DNA of 64,000 nucleotides from Chitinophaga sp. CB10 (GTDB lineage Bacteria > Bacteroidota > Bacteroidia > Chitinophagales > Chitinophagaceae). The stretch spans positions 1 through 64,000 of the forward strand of contig MLAV02000012.1 of assembly GCA_001870995.2 (NCBI GenBank), given 5' to 3'. Position numbers and translations under genes: made by a program. Below, in pieces: positions 51,974 through 62,600 of the stretch. Every line of letters begins with the position of its first letter. The stretch's first letter is position 1. The notes beneath the pieces are model-generated. The model was not told the origin of the DNA and did not search any database. It saw only the letters and a list, made by a program, of their open reading frames with translations.

Positions 51974-54900
51974 TTATCCTGTTTTTTTCAGCCACAGCGC
52001 CCAGCTGCCGTTGGCAGGCTTGTTCAGCTGTACGGCTTTACCGCCCTGCGCTACCTCTTTGGTAGCCAGCACTTCGCCGGTAGCGGTATTGATCCAGTTA
52101 ATAGTATATCTCCCGTTGCTTTGCGCGAGGTCCGCATTTACGCGGCCGTTTTCCGTGTACACCAACCGGCCCTGCTCCCCCGCCAGCACCCATTGCCCGT
52201 CAGCGGTTGCCACCGGCCGCATGCCGGCAGCCGCCGATAAAAATCGTTTATCCTTTGCCGTTACTACCGGCAGGGAGCCGCCGGCCATCAGTACCGCCCA
52301 GCCGAATTTATCCCAGGCGTCGGCGGAATAGATCACCGCCTTCTCCGGGAAGCGCAGCCGGTATTCCAGCACCGCGCGGTACACCTGCCCGGCGGAGGTG
52401 CTTTTGGGCTTCAGGAGCCGCGCATGCTGCCGCGGGGCCAGGTGCTGGCCTCCCTGCGGCGTGTAGGCGGTACCGTTTGCCTGGTAGTACCAGTACCTGA
52501 TATCAATCACGTCGATCAGTTGATTATACGCAGGATCGTTGAGGATAGCATCCTGTACATCCCTGGTAGCGCTGAGGCCTATCAGCGGCCGCTGCCCCTT
52601 TTCCGCTTCCCAGGCGCGAATGGTGTTGAGCCAGAACTGCACAAAATGCAGCGGCCCTGTAAACTCTTCGCCCGTCAGCTGTATCACGCCTTTGTTGCCG
52701 GCAAAATTATCCAGGCACTGGCGGATGTACTGCTGGTGCAGGGCCCGCCGCACCGGGTGCGTAGTGTCGTAAAACTGCTCCGCCATGAAAATGCGCTTGT
52801 CGCCCGCATAAGGCACCGGCTCAGGGAAGCCTGCGTTGTTGACGTTGTTGGCCGCGCGCCAGGGGAAGTCCGCATAATGCGCGCCCGCTTCCAGGATATT
52901 ATGTTGGAAATACATCTGGTGCACCAGCAGGAGCCCCCGCTGATCCGCCAGGTCGGCAAACTGCTTCAGGCGGTTCCAGTACCAGTGGTTGTATTTAGTC
53001 AGGTCGTATTTGCTTAACCCATCCCAGGCGGTATCCCGGCCTGTTCTGGCAAAGGGCAGTTCGTAAAAAGGCGCCCATACCTCGCCGTTCATACGGCGGA
53101 TGCGCTCATGATCATCCCGGCGGCGGTCATACCACAAGCCGTAGTTCTGCTCTACGGCAATGGTGCGGCGCAGCAGCATCGTATCTGCCAGCGCTGCCAG
53201 GTCGTCCGTCCAGCCGCGGCCTGTACGCCCCGGCACAAAGCGGGTGATGGCCGGGCCTGCGGCCAGCCGCCCATACGGCCTGGCGCTGCCGTTCCACCAC
53301 GGCACGCTGATGCGGCGGCCCGTGGCAATAGCGCCCTCGCTTACCAGCCAGCCGTTTTGCAAATGAATAGCGGCCGTTGTTGCAGGCTGTTCCTCCACAG
53401 GCAGGCGCACCAGCTGGTCAATCGTTTTTACGCCGGCAGCCTGTATGCTGATAGGATTACGCTGTGGCGCTTCGTAAATAAATGCTTTTAATGTTTTGGC
53501 GGGAGTGCGGGCGGCCTGGGTGAGCGCGGCGGCCGTAGCCACCGACGGACTACTACTGGCGTCCGTTTCTGTCAGCATCAGCTGGCGCGATATATCGGCC
53601 ACGCCTGTACGCTCTTTTAGTTGCTGGTAGTACAGGCTCCTCGGCTCTATGCTGTTATTGGATTCACCCCAGTAGCCATCGCCGGCAAACTGGCTCCAGG
53701 AGCCCAGCGCCCAGTTTTGAGCCGTAGGCGGCGCATAGCAGTCGATCCGCGCGGCGCTGCAATTCCAGAGTACGGAATTGGCTATATTCCACCCGGCCCC
53801 TTGTCCGTCCTGGCCGCGGTTCATGAAACTGATGGCGTTGCCATCCACCTGGACGATGTCGAATAAAACGCCGGAAGCCCAGCTGTCCAGCCCGCCGCTG
53901 AAACTATACGGGCGACTGGATTCGCATTGCACGAATGCATTGGGGCCCGCGGCACAAAAGCCTGTCGCGAAATCGTGGATCCCGGACTCTGCATAGCAAC
54001 GCTGGAAAAGTGTTTGCTGCCCTGCTGTAAAAAAAGTATTTCTTCTCTCCCCCCCTATTTCTGAAACTGGATGTAAGGAGATACAATCTTCCACGGTAAT
54101 ACGGGAAGCGTTTTCATAAATGGCCACAGCGCTTCCTGCGAACCCGGAAAAGCTTACCTGGCGCACCCATGCATCGGTAACGTTATCCATGGTAATGGCC
54201 ATCCAGCGGTGATCTTCATCCTTGGGATTACTGCCGTCCACCTCGGACACCAGCTGCAGGTTTTCCACGCCGCAGTCATGAATACGCCCCGGCCAGCTGA
54301 AAGTGGCCAGGGTAGCGTATCCATACGCCTGCTCAAGGGCGGTGGTGATGGGCGCATCAAGGGATATGGTGTTATTACCGGTAACGGTGATTGTTCTGAT
54401 CCAGTTTATATTGCGCTGGTTGGGCTTCCAGCCGAGGGCGGTAATGCCTCCGCCAAAATGATCCGTGCCAAGTGCGTTGATCCATGCCTGCGTGCCCGGC
54501 CGGGTAATCACGGCCAGGTCCCCCGTTTGCAATCCCTTATCCGTAGCCACATGCAGCGTGCGGGTATTCACCGGCGCATAGGTATCTGTAATGGTGGTGC
54601 TGTCTTTCATCACCCGGTCATCCTTGCCGGCAATGCGGATCAGCGTTTCCCTGTCCCGCCCCGCGCCGGTGAGGATGGTGCCCCCATCTCCAAAACCGCT
54701 GCCACGCAGCACTACGCCTGCCGTATGCAGGAGCAGGCTCCCCTGCACGCGGTAGTTACCCGCCTGCAATAGCACTGCGCCCCGCCATCCTGCTTTGGAA
54801 AGCGGCAGCTTGCTCACATAGTCAATCGCAGCCTGAATGCGCCGGGTAGCGTCCCCGCTTTGCAGCGGCACTACCACCCGCACGGGCGCCTCCGGGATGG

Positions 54901-55108
54901 CCGCCTCCCCGGCCTTATAGCCGCTGTAGGAAAAATCCGGGATACGGTTGCCCAGCGAATCCGGCGCATATTGCAGCCTGCCCTGCGCAAACGCAATGGG
55001 CGGAACAGGTTTCGGTTTTTTCTGGGCATAGCCTGAAACAGCTGATAGCAGGCATATGCCCGCTATCAGTGCCAACTTCTCTGAAAATAACAATCGCACC
55101 TTTATCAT
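51974..55108 (-). CDS. Beta-helix protein with C-terminal DUF6298-like barrel
   Basis: A secreted 1044-residue protein (signal to about residue 28, ending SGYAQ). Residues about 60-480 form a pectin-lyase-like parallel beta-helix: RRIQAAIDYVSKLPLS, GAVLLQAGNYRVQGSLLLHT, VVLRGSGFGDGGTILTG, VRQVSFSGFAGSAVAI and FQRCYAESGIHDFATGFCA. The later part (about 610-960) is a separate domain, rather TIM-barrel-like (NGEVWAPFYELPFARTGRD; HQMYFQHNILEAGAHY; LTGEEFTGPLHFVQFWLN) and matching what I recall as DUF6298. It lies between PL1 and GH140 and is probably a two-domain pectin-active enzyme; catalytic residues are not assigned. Confidence 0.8.
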   Translation of the reverse strand: MIKVRLLFSEKLALIAGICLLSAVSGYAQKKPKPVPPIAFAQGRLQYAPDSLGNRIPDFSYSGYKAGEAAIPEAPVRVVVPLQSGDATRRIQAAIDYVSKLPLSKAGWRGAVLLQAGNYRVQGSLLLHTAGVVLRGSGFGDGGTILTGAGRDRETLIRIAGKDDRVMKDSTTITDTYAPVNTRTLHVATDKGLQTGDLAVITRPGTQAWINALGTDHFGGGITALGWKPNQRNINWIRTITVTGNNTISLDAPITTALEQAYGYATLATFSWPGRIHDCGVENLQLVSEVDGSNPKDEDHRWMAITMDNVTDAWVRQVSFSGFAGSAVAIYENASRITVEDCISLHPVSEIGGERRNTFFTAGQQTLFQRCYAESGIHDFATGFCAAGPNAFVQCESSRPYSFSGGLDSWASGVLFDIVQVDGNAISFMNRGQDGQGAGWNIANSVLWNCSAARIDCYAPPTAQNWALGSWSQFAGDGYWGESNNSIEPRSLYYQQLKERTGVADISRQLMLTETDASSSPSVATAAALTQAARTPAKTLKAFIYEAPQRNPISIQAAGVKTIDQLVRLPVEEQPATTAAIHLQNGWLVSEGAIATGRRISVPWWNGSARPYGRLAAGPAITRFVPGRTGRGWTDDLAALADTMLLRRTIAVEQNYGLWYDRRRDDHERIRRMNGEVWAPFYELPFARTGRDTAWDGLSKYDLTKYNHWYWNRLKQFADLADQRGLLLVHQMYFQHNILEAGAHYADFPWRAANNVNNAGFPEPVPYAGDKRIFMAEQFYDTTHPVRRALHQQYIRQCLDNFAGNKGVIQLTGEEFTGPLHFVQFWLNTIRAWEAEKGQRPLIGLSATRDVQDAILNDPAYNQLIDVIDIRYWYYQANGTAYTPQGGQHLAPRQHARLLKPKSTSAGQVYRAVLEYRLRFPEKAVIYSADAWDKFGWAVLMAGGSLPVVTAKDKRFLSAAAGMRPVATADGQWVLAGEQGRLVYTENGRVNADLAQSNGRYTINWINTATGEVLATKEVAQGGKAVQLNKPANGSWALWLKKTG

Positions 55109-55123
55109 TGCTCTGTTTAATCT

Positions 55124-56782
55124 TTATTTAGCCGGTGTTACATTGGCCAGCGGCACTACGCTGTTGAGGTACTCTTCAATATTCGTATAGCCGGAACCGG
55201 ATTTGGCATACTGCGCCGCATCGGCCGCATTGTTGGGATTGAGCCCTTTCTTCTTTTCGTAATCATCCGGCATCCCGTCGTTGTCGCTGTCCTTATAAGG
55301 CGCGCCCTTGTACTCCGGGTATCCGCCCACCTGGCTCACATCCGTGATGATGCCTATCTTATAGGAGTCCAGCGGCAGGCGGCGATGTTTGAACTGGGTT
55401 TCCGGCGGCGTCACCTTCGGGTCCCACTCGATCTTGCCGGTGGCCACCTGTTTCACGATGCGGGTATCCACCGCATCGCGGCGGGGCAAGGTAGCGCCGG
55501 CGTTGGCCAGCACGTAACGTTTGGCTTCTTCTGCCGGCAGGATGGTAATCCCTGGCATAGGCAGCGGCTTAGGCCATTTGATGTTAGCCATGTATTCCCC
55601 TGCGTTGCTTTCTTCTTCTACCTGCACCCCGCCGTTCCAGTTATTTTTAGTGATCTCGGGATAGCCTTCCATGATGTTTCCGTTAACGTAAGCGCGGCCA
55701 TATACTTTATACTTCAATTTACTGCGGCCGCTTTCAGGCTTCAGGATACGATGCCCTACATTGTTTTTAGGCGTGGCCGGCCCAGGTTTGAAGTAGTTGT
55801 TGATGATGTTGAATTGCGCGCGGTAATCACCCCCGTCTATACTGCGGTGTACCCAGTTAAACACCACGTTGTTCACGAAGTTGAACACGCCGTTCCAGCC
55901 TACGGAAGGGTTACGGCCCGCGTTGTTGGCCCAGAGGTTACGCATAAACGTACAGTTCTCCCCGCCGAGCGTACTGCCAAAGGCGTGGTTCCAGGTGTCC
56001 AGCGCCTCGCCGAAGATGGAGTTCTGAATGGTGATATTGACCGTCGGGAATTTATCTTCAATTTTCCCGGTGCTGTCGTTGTACATATGCCGGTACATAC
56101 TCATGTTCTCATCCAGGCCCCATGTGGCGGACACGTGATCGATCATGATATTGCCCACGGGGTTGCCGCCAATGGCGTCGTCCCTGCGGCCCACCCAGGT
56201 TTCGCCGCGGCGGAAGCGCATATAGCGGATGATGACGTCATGGGTATTGATCCACACGCTCTCTCCGGCAATGCACACGCCATCGCCAGGCGCCGTTTGC
56301 CCTGCAATGGTGATATAAGGGGCGCGGATGATCAGCGGCGTTTTCAGCCGGATGATGCCCGCCACGTTGAAAACGATCGTACGGGCGCCGCCCTGTTCAC
56401 AAGCCCAGCGCAAGCTTCCCGGCCCGTCATCGTTCAGGTTGGTCACTACATATACTTTTCCGCCGCGGCCCCCGAAGGAATATTTGCCGCCGCCTTCAGC
56501 TCCGGGGAAAGCGGCTATTTCCGCCTGCGGGAGTTCATCCACACGGGAAGCCCATGGAATAAAGGGTTTGCCTTGTTTGGCCTCTTCCTGGATGATAGGC
56601 CATGCTACGGCCCAGGCAGAGTCGGAGTGCCTGGTGGCGGCTTTCATCAGCGAATCCGCCGCCCGCTGCACATCGGCAGGTATTTGCGGATACTGTGCTT
56701 TTACATTCGATGCAACACATAAACCAACAGTTGTCATCAATGCCAGGCGGAGAACTTCTTTTTTCATTACGACTGTTTTCAT
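55124..56782 (-). CDS. Pectate lyase, PL1 family
   Basis: A secreted 552-residue lyase. The N-terminus has two in-frame ATGs (56782 and 56767), both giving a signal ending NVKAQ. The PL1 beta-helix is marked by EGGGKYSFGGRGGKVYVVTNLNDDG (in two parts), GSLRWACEQGGARTIVFNVAG, ITIAGQTAPGDGVCIAG, IMIDHVSATWGLDENMS and the late RSIDGGDYRAQFN. The tail has a calcium-type repeat (DSDNDGMPDDYEKKKGLNPN). It cleaves polygalacturonate by beta-elimination, usually with calcium. It follows a surface lipoprotein and precedes the beta-helix/DUF6298 protein in PUL C. Confidence 0.93.
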   Translation of the reverse strand: MKTVVMKKEVLRLALMTTVGLCVASNVKAQYPQIPADVQRAADSLMKAATRHSDSAWAVAWPIIQEEAKQGKPFIPWASRVDELPQAEIAAFPGAEGGGKYSFGGRGGKVYVVTNLNDDGPGSLRWACEQGGARTIVFNVAGIIRLKTPLIIRAPYITIAGQTAPGDGVCIAGESVWINTHDVIIRYMRFRRGETWVGRRDDAIGGNPVGNIMIDHVSATWGLDENMSMYRHMYNDSTGKIEDKFPTVNITIQNSIFGEALDTWNHAFGSTLGGENCTFMRNLWANNAGRNPSVGWNGVFNFVNNVVFNWVHRSIDGGDYRAQFNIINNYFKPGPATPKNNVGHRILKPESGRSKLKYKVYGRAYVNGNIMEGYPEITKNNWNGGVQVEEESNAGEYMANIKWPKPLPMPGITILPAEEAKRYVLANAGATLPRRDAVDTRIVKQVATGKIEWDPKVTPPETQFKHRRLPLDSYKIGIITDVSQVGGYPEYKGAPYKDSDNDGMPDDYEKKKGLNPNNAADAAQYAKSGSGYTNIEEYLNSVVPLANVTPAK

Positions 56783-56816
56783 TTCACCGGAGATTGTGTA
56801 TTCGGAAAGATATTAA

Positions 56817-57737
56817 TTAGCGTTCTATTTTTATGTCCACGTTCATAAAGCTGCTGGCTGCAGGAGAATTACCGTTCACATAGTTGACACTGAGGCAACC
56901 GGCTTTTCCGGAGGCCGTTTTAAAAAACACGAGATTACCCGCTGCGAGTTGGGTTACCTTGCTGGTTGTCCCTGAAGCGAGGTTTGTTCTGGCCGCGGCT
57001 CTAAGGTCTCCCCCTGATAATAATTTATTAAACGCCGGACTAGTAGCCTTTTTCATAATCGTATTATTTTTCGTCCAGCTACCCAGGTCATAGAAAGGCA
57101 GCTGCCCCTGCGGCGCGCTCAATGCGTACAGGCAAAAGCGCAGGTCATCCGTCGTGGAAGGTGAAGCCAGCCCCGTGGTGTCGAACATGATACCAAAATC
57201 GATTTTCGCGGAATTGGCCGCGCCGGTGGTATAACTAAACGTTTCCCCGGTCGTGGCGGCCATGTAGCAGGGATTGGTTTTGCCGGTCGTATCCGGTACC
57301 CGCAGCACCCGCACGGTGTAATAGTAAAAATCAGGATTCACGGTGATGACCAGGTCTTTGGAACCGATGTAAGTACCGGAGGAGTCATGCGCCACAATGC
57401 GGTACAGGTAGCTGCCATTGATTGTATCCGCCTTCAGCGTTTTGCTGGCGCTATAGGTAGTTGTGGCAGTTTTCAGCGTGTCCCTTACCAGGAAGGCCGT
57501 ATGGTTCACGGGATTTTTCTGTATGCCCACAAAGGCCATCGGCCGCTGGGTAGTGATGGTAAAATCGAAAGTGATGCTGTCGCCCGGATTGATGGCCACA
57601 TCCCCGGTAACGGCTTTACCGCCGCCATTCAGCGTTACGGTGGCATAGTTACCATCCACGGGGTCTGCCTCCTTTTCGCAGGCAGAAAATATCCCCAGGA
57701 TGCACACGGCGCTCACCAAATATTTTTTAATCGTCAT
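56817..57737 (-). CDS. Surface glycan-binding-type lipoprotein
   Basis: A 306-residue lipoprotein with lipobox (VSAVCILGIFSACEKE, Cys about residue 20). The first half is an immunoglobulin-like beta domain (AINPGDSITFDFTITTQRPMAF; NGSYLYRIVAHDSSGTYIGSK); the rest is beta-rich without a family I recognise. Its place, 18 bases after SusD and before the first enzyme gene, is where SusE/SusF-like surface glycan-binding proteins sit. A binding role is inferred from position and architecture. Confidence 0.82.
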   Translation of the reverse strand: MTIKKYLVSAVCILGIFSACEKEADPVDGNYATVTLNGGGKAVTGDVAINPGDSITFDFTITTQRPMAFVGIQKNPVNHTAFLVRDTLKTATTTYSASKTLKADTINGSYLYRIVAHDSSGTYIGSKDLVITVNPDFYYYTVRVLRVPDTTGKTNPCYMAATTGETFSYTTGAANSAKIDFGIMFDTTGLASPSTTDDLRFCLYALSAPQGQLPFYDLGSWTKNNTIMKKATSPAFNKLLSGGDLRAAARTNLASGTTSKVTQLAAGNLVFFKTASGKAGCLSVNYVNGNSPAASSFMNVDIKIER

Positions 57738-57755
57738 TCTGTTTGCAGTTATAGA

Positions 57756-59579
57756 TTATTGATATGGATCGAAGGTTCCGCCGGACCAGCCATTGGTTTG
57801 CTGGATGGCAGGCGTTCTGGTAAAGGTGGTCGGCAACGGATATACGTAGTATTTATCCGGCAGGCTGATCGCGTCCGAACCTTCCAGGGATGTAGGCGTT
57901 AAACCCAGCACGCGCTTGTAGGTATCCGGATTTTCCAGGTTGAGGGTATCTCTTGGTTTGATGCCTGAAGGGTACACCTTATCGAGGTATATCTTCGTAG
58001 GATCAGGGTTGGAGCCGCCTGTACCGCCCACGTATGGCGACAATGGCGTCGGGATGTAGGACTCCCTGTTGGTGATCAGCCCCAGGTTGCGGGTCCGGCG
58101 CAGGTCGTAGTAACGCATCCCTTCAAAGGCAAATTCCACCTGCCTTTCATTGAGCAGCAGTTTGCGCATGGCCACCACGTCGCTGGCTATACTTAAACCG
58201 TAATCATATGCGCCCTGTACAATACCGGCACGTTTGCGGATCAGCCGCACCATATCCTTCGCCTCGGCCAGGTTGCCGGTTTCGTTCGCGCATTCCGCCA
58301 GGTTGAGGATCACCTCTGCAAAACGCATTTCTATCCAATCCATGCCGCTGCCACCGCCGCTGTTGCTGTTATACAACGCCTGGGTCGGACTGATGCTCGG
58401 ATTGCACAACCGCTTGCAGTAAAACCCGGTGACGATGGAAGAACTGCTCTCCTCCGCTACGCCTTTGTAGGTGTACTGGATACGGCCTGATTTACCGCTC
58501 AGCGGCCATACATCCCCGTTGTAGGAAATGCTCGCTTTAAAGCGGGGATCGCGGTTACGCCAGTACAACACGCCGTCATAGCCGGAGTTAGGATCGGTAA
58601 TCGGCAAACCGTTGTTCATCGTATATGCTTTCACGAGGTTCCAGGTAGGCTGGTTGGAACCGCCACCGCCAACGGTTTCAGAGTTCGGGCGGGTAACCTG
58701 TTCGGTATTCGTGCCCAGGTCCTTGGTGGTCGTGTACTTGCGGACGATCAGGATTTCCTTGTTATCTTCCTGCACAAACAGGTCGCCATAATTCCTGATC
58801 AGCTCATACCCGTCGGCCACGCAGGCTTCATAAGCTTCTTTGTTGGCTTTGTAGGCATTCTGCCAGCGGCTCGCATCGTTGCCGATGTTGAACTGCGGGC
58901 TGGCCCAATACAGCAGCGCCTTCGCTTTTACTGCCAGGGCGGCTGCGCGGGTAGCGCGACCTATATCATTCCCCGTCCAGGTCTTGGGCAGGAAGGCCGC
59001 CGCAGAGTCGCAATCGGCGGCTATCTGCGCAATGCACTCGCTGGTTTTACTACGCGGCACCTGCAGGTTATCTTCCGCCTGACCCTGCGCCCTTAACACC
59101 AGCGGCACGCCTCCGTATAGCCGTACCAGTTTGAAGTAGGTGTAGGCGCGGAGGAAGAAGAACTGTGCCTTCAGCAAATCGCGGGAAGCCTTGGGCAAGG
59201 TTTTGCTGGCATTGATGCCTTCAATGGCGGTATTGCAACGGCGTATATCCGCATACCGGTTATTCCTGATATCGGCGGAAGAGCCAATGTCCGTCACGGA
59301 ATTTTCCAGCAGGCGGCCGTACATGAAGTCCGGACTGATGTTGTTCGTTTCATCGGAGGAATTGTGGATGCCTCCCACCGTAGGCCATTGCGGAATGACA
59401 AAGTAGTAAGTCCGGTTCAGGTAGAGGCCAATCGCCCCCTCGCTCTCCCACATCTCGGCATCTTCAATACCGTTGGGATCCTCAATTTCAAAGAAATCCT
59501 TGTTGCAGGCGCCCAGCATCATCAGGGAACTCACGCCCGCAATCGCCATTGACAACTTGATATGTTTCAGTAATTTCAT
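57756..59579 (-). CDS. SusD/RagB family lipoprotein (PUL C)
   Basis: A 607-residue lipoprotein with a lipobox (AGVSSLMMLGACNKDF). SusD features: FFLRAYTYFKLVRLYGGVPLVL, AALAVKAKALLYWASPQFNI, MRFAEVILNLAECANETGNLAEA in the middle, and RQVEFAFEGMRYYDLRRTRN with YYVYPLPTTF near the C-terminus. It pairs with the SusC ending at 59611 (31 bases upstream). It binds oligosaccharide and delivers it to SusC for TonB-powered uptake. Confidence 0.95.
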   Translation of the reverse strand: MKLLKHIKLSMAIAGVSSLMMLGACNKDFFEIEDPNGIEDAEMWESEGAIGLYLNRTYYFVIPQWPTVGGIHNSSDETNNISPDFMYGRLLENSVTDIGSSADIRNNRYADIRRCNTAIEGINASKTLPKASRDLLKAQFFFLRAYTYFKLVRLYGGVPLVLRAQGQAEDNLQVPRSKTSECIAQIAADCDSAAAFLPKTWTGNDIGRATRAAALAVKAKALLYWASPQFNIGNDASRWQNAYKANKEAYEACVADGYELIRNYGDLFVQEDNKEILIVRKYTTTKDLGTNTEQVTRPNSETVGGGGSNQPTWNLVKAYTMNNGLPITDPNSGYDGVLYWRNRDPRFKASISYNGDVWPLSGKSGRIQYTYKGVAEESSSSIVTGFYCKRLCNPSISPTQALYNSNSGGGSGMDWIEMRFAEVILNLAECANETGNLAEAKDMVRLIRKRAGIVQGAYDYGLSIASDVVAMRKLLLNERQVEFAFEGMRYYDLRRTRNLGLITNRESYIPTPLSPYVGGTGGSNPDPTKIYLDKVYPSGIKPRDTLNLENPDTYKRVLGLTPTSLEGSDAISLPDKYYVYPLPTTFTRTPAIQQTNGWSGGTFDPYQ

Positions 59580-59610
59580 TTTCGTGGTTGTTAACGTGGT
59601 GGAATGCAGT

Positions 59611-62600
59611 TTACAGACTGGCGCCTATACCTATGGACAGCGTTCTGAGCGTAGGGTAAGAGGCGAAGTTGCTCGTGTATGGATCCTTGTACTTATACGG
59701 ATTAATGATGTTCCACAAGTTGGTGCCCGTCAGCATTACCCGCAGGTCCGGAATCTTGTACCTGTTCACCAGCTCTTTTGGCAATGAGTACGACAGTACG
59801 GCGTTGTTGATGCGGCACTGCGTACCATTCACCGCCCAGAAAGTGGAGTTCTCCTTGATCAGCGGCGCATCGGCGCGGGGATATTTGGCATTCGGATTCT
59901 CCGGCGTCCAGTGGTCGTTCCAGAAGGATGGCGCGTTCTGCGTAGTAGTCGGCGCTTTCTTGGCTTCGGAATCGTAGAATACTTTACCCCCTACAGACAG
60001 GTTCAGGTTCGTCTGCAGTTTGAATTGTTTGTAGTTAACCCCCAGGGTGATACCAAAACCTATAACCGGCGCTGTACGGTCAAACATCAGCGTTACATCA
60101 TTATCGTCTATCTTCCCGTCGCCGTTCACATCCTTGTAATTCATGAAGCCCACCTGCGGCTTTTGCCCTCCGATGGTGTAATTCGGATTCTTCGCCAGGA
60201 TGGCCTCTACCTCGTCCTGCGTGCGGAGGATGCCCGTGGCGATATAGCCGTAGTTGTTACCGTTATAGATTTTCGGATTCTTCCCGATCGGGTTTTCAAT
60301 ACCGTCTTCACCAAACAGGCCGAGCGCGGCAGGACTATAATACTGCTGCAGGATCATGCTGTTGGTGACAGCGAAGTTCACATCCGCCGTAAAGCCCCAG
60401 TCCCGGTTGATGTTATCCCGGTAACCGATGCCAAATTCAGCGCCGTAGGCAACCGCCTTACCGTAGTTCTTCACCGCAGTGATCAAACCGGTGGTCATCG
60501 GCACCACGCTTACGTCTAGCTGGTTAAACGCATCGTAGGTATAGCGGTGGTAAAAATCCGCCGTGATATTGAGTTTGGATTTAAGCATGGTGAGGTCAAA
60601 ACCCACGTTGAGGGTACGGGCTTTTTCCCAGGTCGCATCCGGGTTCGGGTAAATGCTGGGATCAAGACCATTGGTATTGGCGTTACCAAAGAGCATGCCC
60701 GTTGTTTGGGTGAACCGGTTGACGTAGGTTTTATTGGAAACACGGTCCTCTCCTACGATCCCGTACATCGCTCTCAGCTTAAAGTTGTCAATAAAGAAAA
60801 AACGCTCTTTAAAAAATTCCTCTTCGCTCACCCGCCAGCCTAAGCCCACTGTGGGGAAGAAGCCCCAGCGCTTGTCCGGCGCAAAGTTGGAAGAAGCGTC
60901 GAAGCGGCCGATAAATTCAATGAGGTATTTATTTGCAAAGGAATAGTTCGCACGGCTGATGAAGGAACGCTTCGCAAACTGGGTGGATTGCGGGTTGCGG
61001 ATCACCGCGCCCAGGGAGGCCACGGTGGTAGGGTCATCGCTGAATGCCCAGAACTCATCCACGCCCATTACCAGTTGTTTGTTTTTGGTCAGGAAGATGT
61101 TGCGGGCTTCCGCTTCGCTCTGGTCCACGGCTACGAGCACGCCGATGTCGTGCTGCCCGAAGGTGCGCGCGTAGTTCAGCGTTCCGATCAGCTGGTAGCT
61201 GCTGGAAATGGTGGAACCTTCCGAGAGCTGGTCGTTATTCGTAATCGTCACCCAGGGCGTTTTGGCGTCAATGGAATCGGAATACAGCAAACCGTTGTTG
61301 CTGAAGCCGGGTCTAACGACGTTGGCTACACGATAAGTAGGATAATACTGCTTATCCTGGTTGTTGCGGTTCAGGATACCCAGCTGCACTTTGGCGCTGA
61401 GCCCTTTGATATAGCTGGGCCGGTATTCCAGGGAGGCGTTGGTGCTCAGGCCCTGGGACTTGTTACGCGTATAGTTCCCGGAGTTCAGCAGCGCCAGCAG
61501 GCTCCAGTTGCCCGGCGGGTTAGGACCGTTAAACGCTACCGGCAAACCGTTGACGGTAGTAGGCACCCATTTGGGCGTGAGGTACAGCGCGCGGATAGTC
61601 TGATCGTCCGTTTCCGGATTAGCGCCCTTGCTGGTGCCGCGGTACTCCTGGTTGAAGTCGGACGAGAAGCTGACATTGGCCGTCAGCCCGTCAATGATCT
61701 TCGCATCCATGGATCCGCGCACACTGTATTTCTTTACGTTGATATCGCCGTAGTTACCATCCTCTTTATAATAGCTGCCGCCGGCAAAAAAGGTGATCCG
61801 CTCGGAACCGCCGGAGATATTCAGCGTATGGCGCATCACGTTGCCCGGCTGCCAGAAGTCGTCGTACCAGGCACGGTCCGGCATTTGCTTCAGCTTTTCC
61901 AGGTCCGCATCGGAGAAACGGTTGGAATAGGCGGCGTTGTTGGCTTCCCAGCCGTCGTTCAGCATCTTTGCGTGCTGGTAGGCCGTCATGGTTTTCGTTT
62001 TCACCGCCTCGGTAGAGCGGCCAAGATAGCCGTTGTAGTTAATCCTCGGCTTGCCGATCTTTCCTTTTTTCGTAGTAATGAGCACCACCCCTTTTGCGCC
62101 GGCCGCGCCGTAAATGGCCGCGGAAGCGTCTTTCAGGAAGGTGATATCTTCAATCTGGCTCGCGTCCAGGTTTTCAAAGAAATCCGGGTTGGGCGACTGG
62201 TTATAGGTCGTAGGGTTGACGATGATGCCGTCTATCACATACAGCGGTTGCGTCGTAGACGCCGTAGACCCCGGGAAGGTGATGGAATTGCGGATGTTTA
62301 TATTCGTAGTGGAACCGGGCTTTCCGGAAGAGTAGTTGACGCTCACGCCCGGCACGCGGTTGATCAGCGCGCTGCCGAGGTTGGCCACCGGCAGGTCTTC
62401 CACCTCGGAGCCTTTAATGTTGGCGATAGCGCCGAGCAGGTCGCCCTTCTTTTTACTGCCGTAACCTACCACCACTACTTCGCCTACTCCTCTTTCGGCG
62501 GTAGTCAGCATAATCACGGACGGAAGGTTGGAAACTTTTGTTTCATAAAAGGTATAACCCAGGTGGGATACCATTACCACCGCTTCCGCGGAAGGCACTT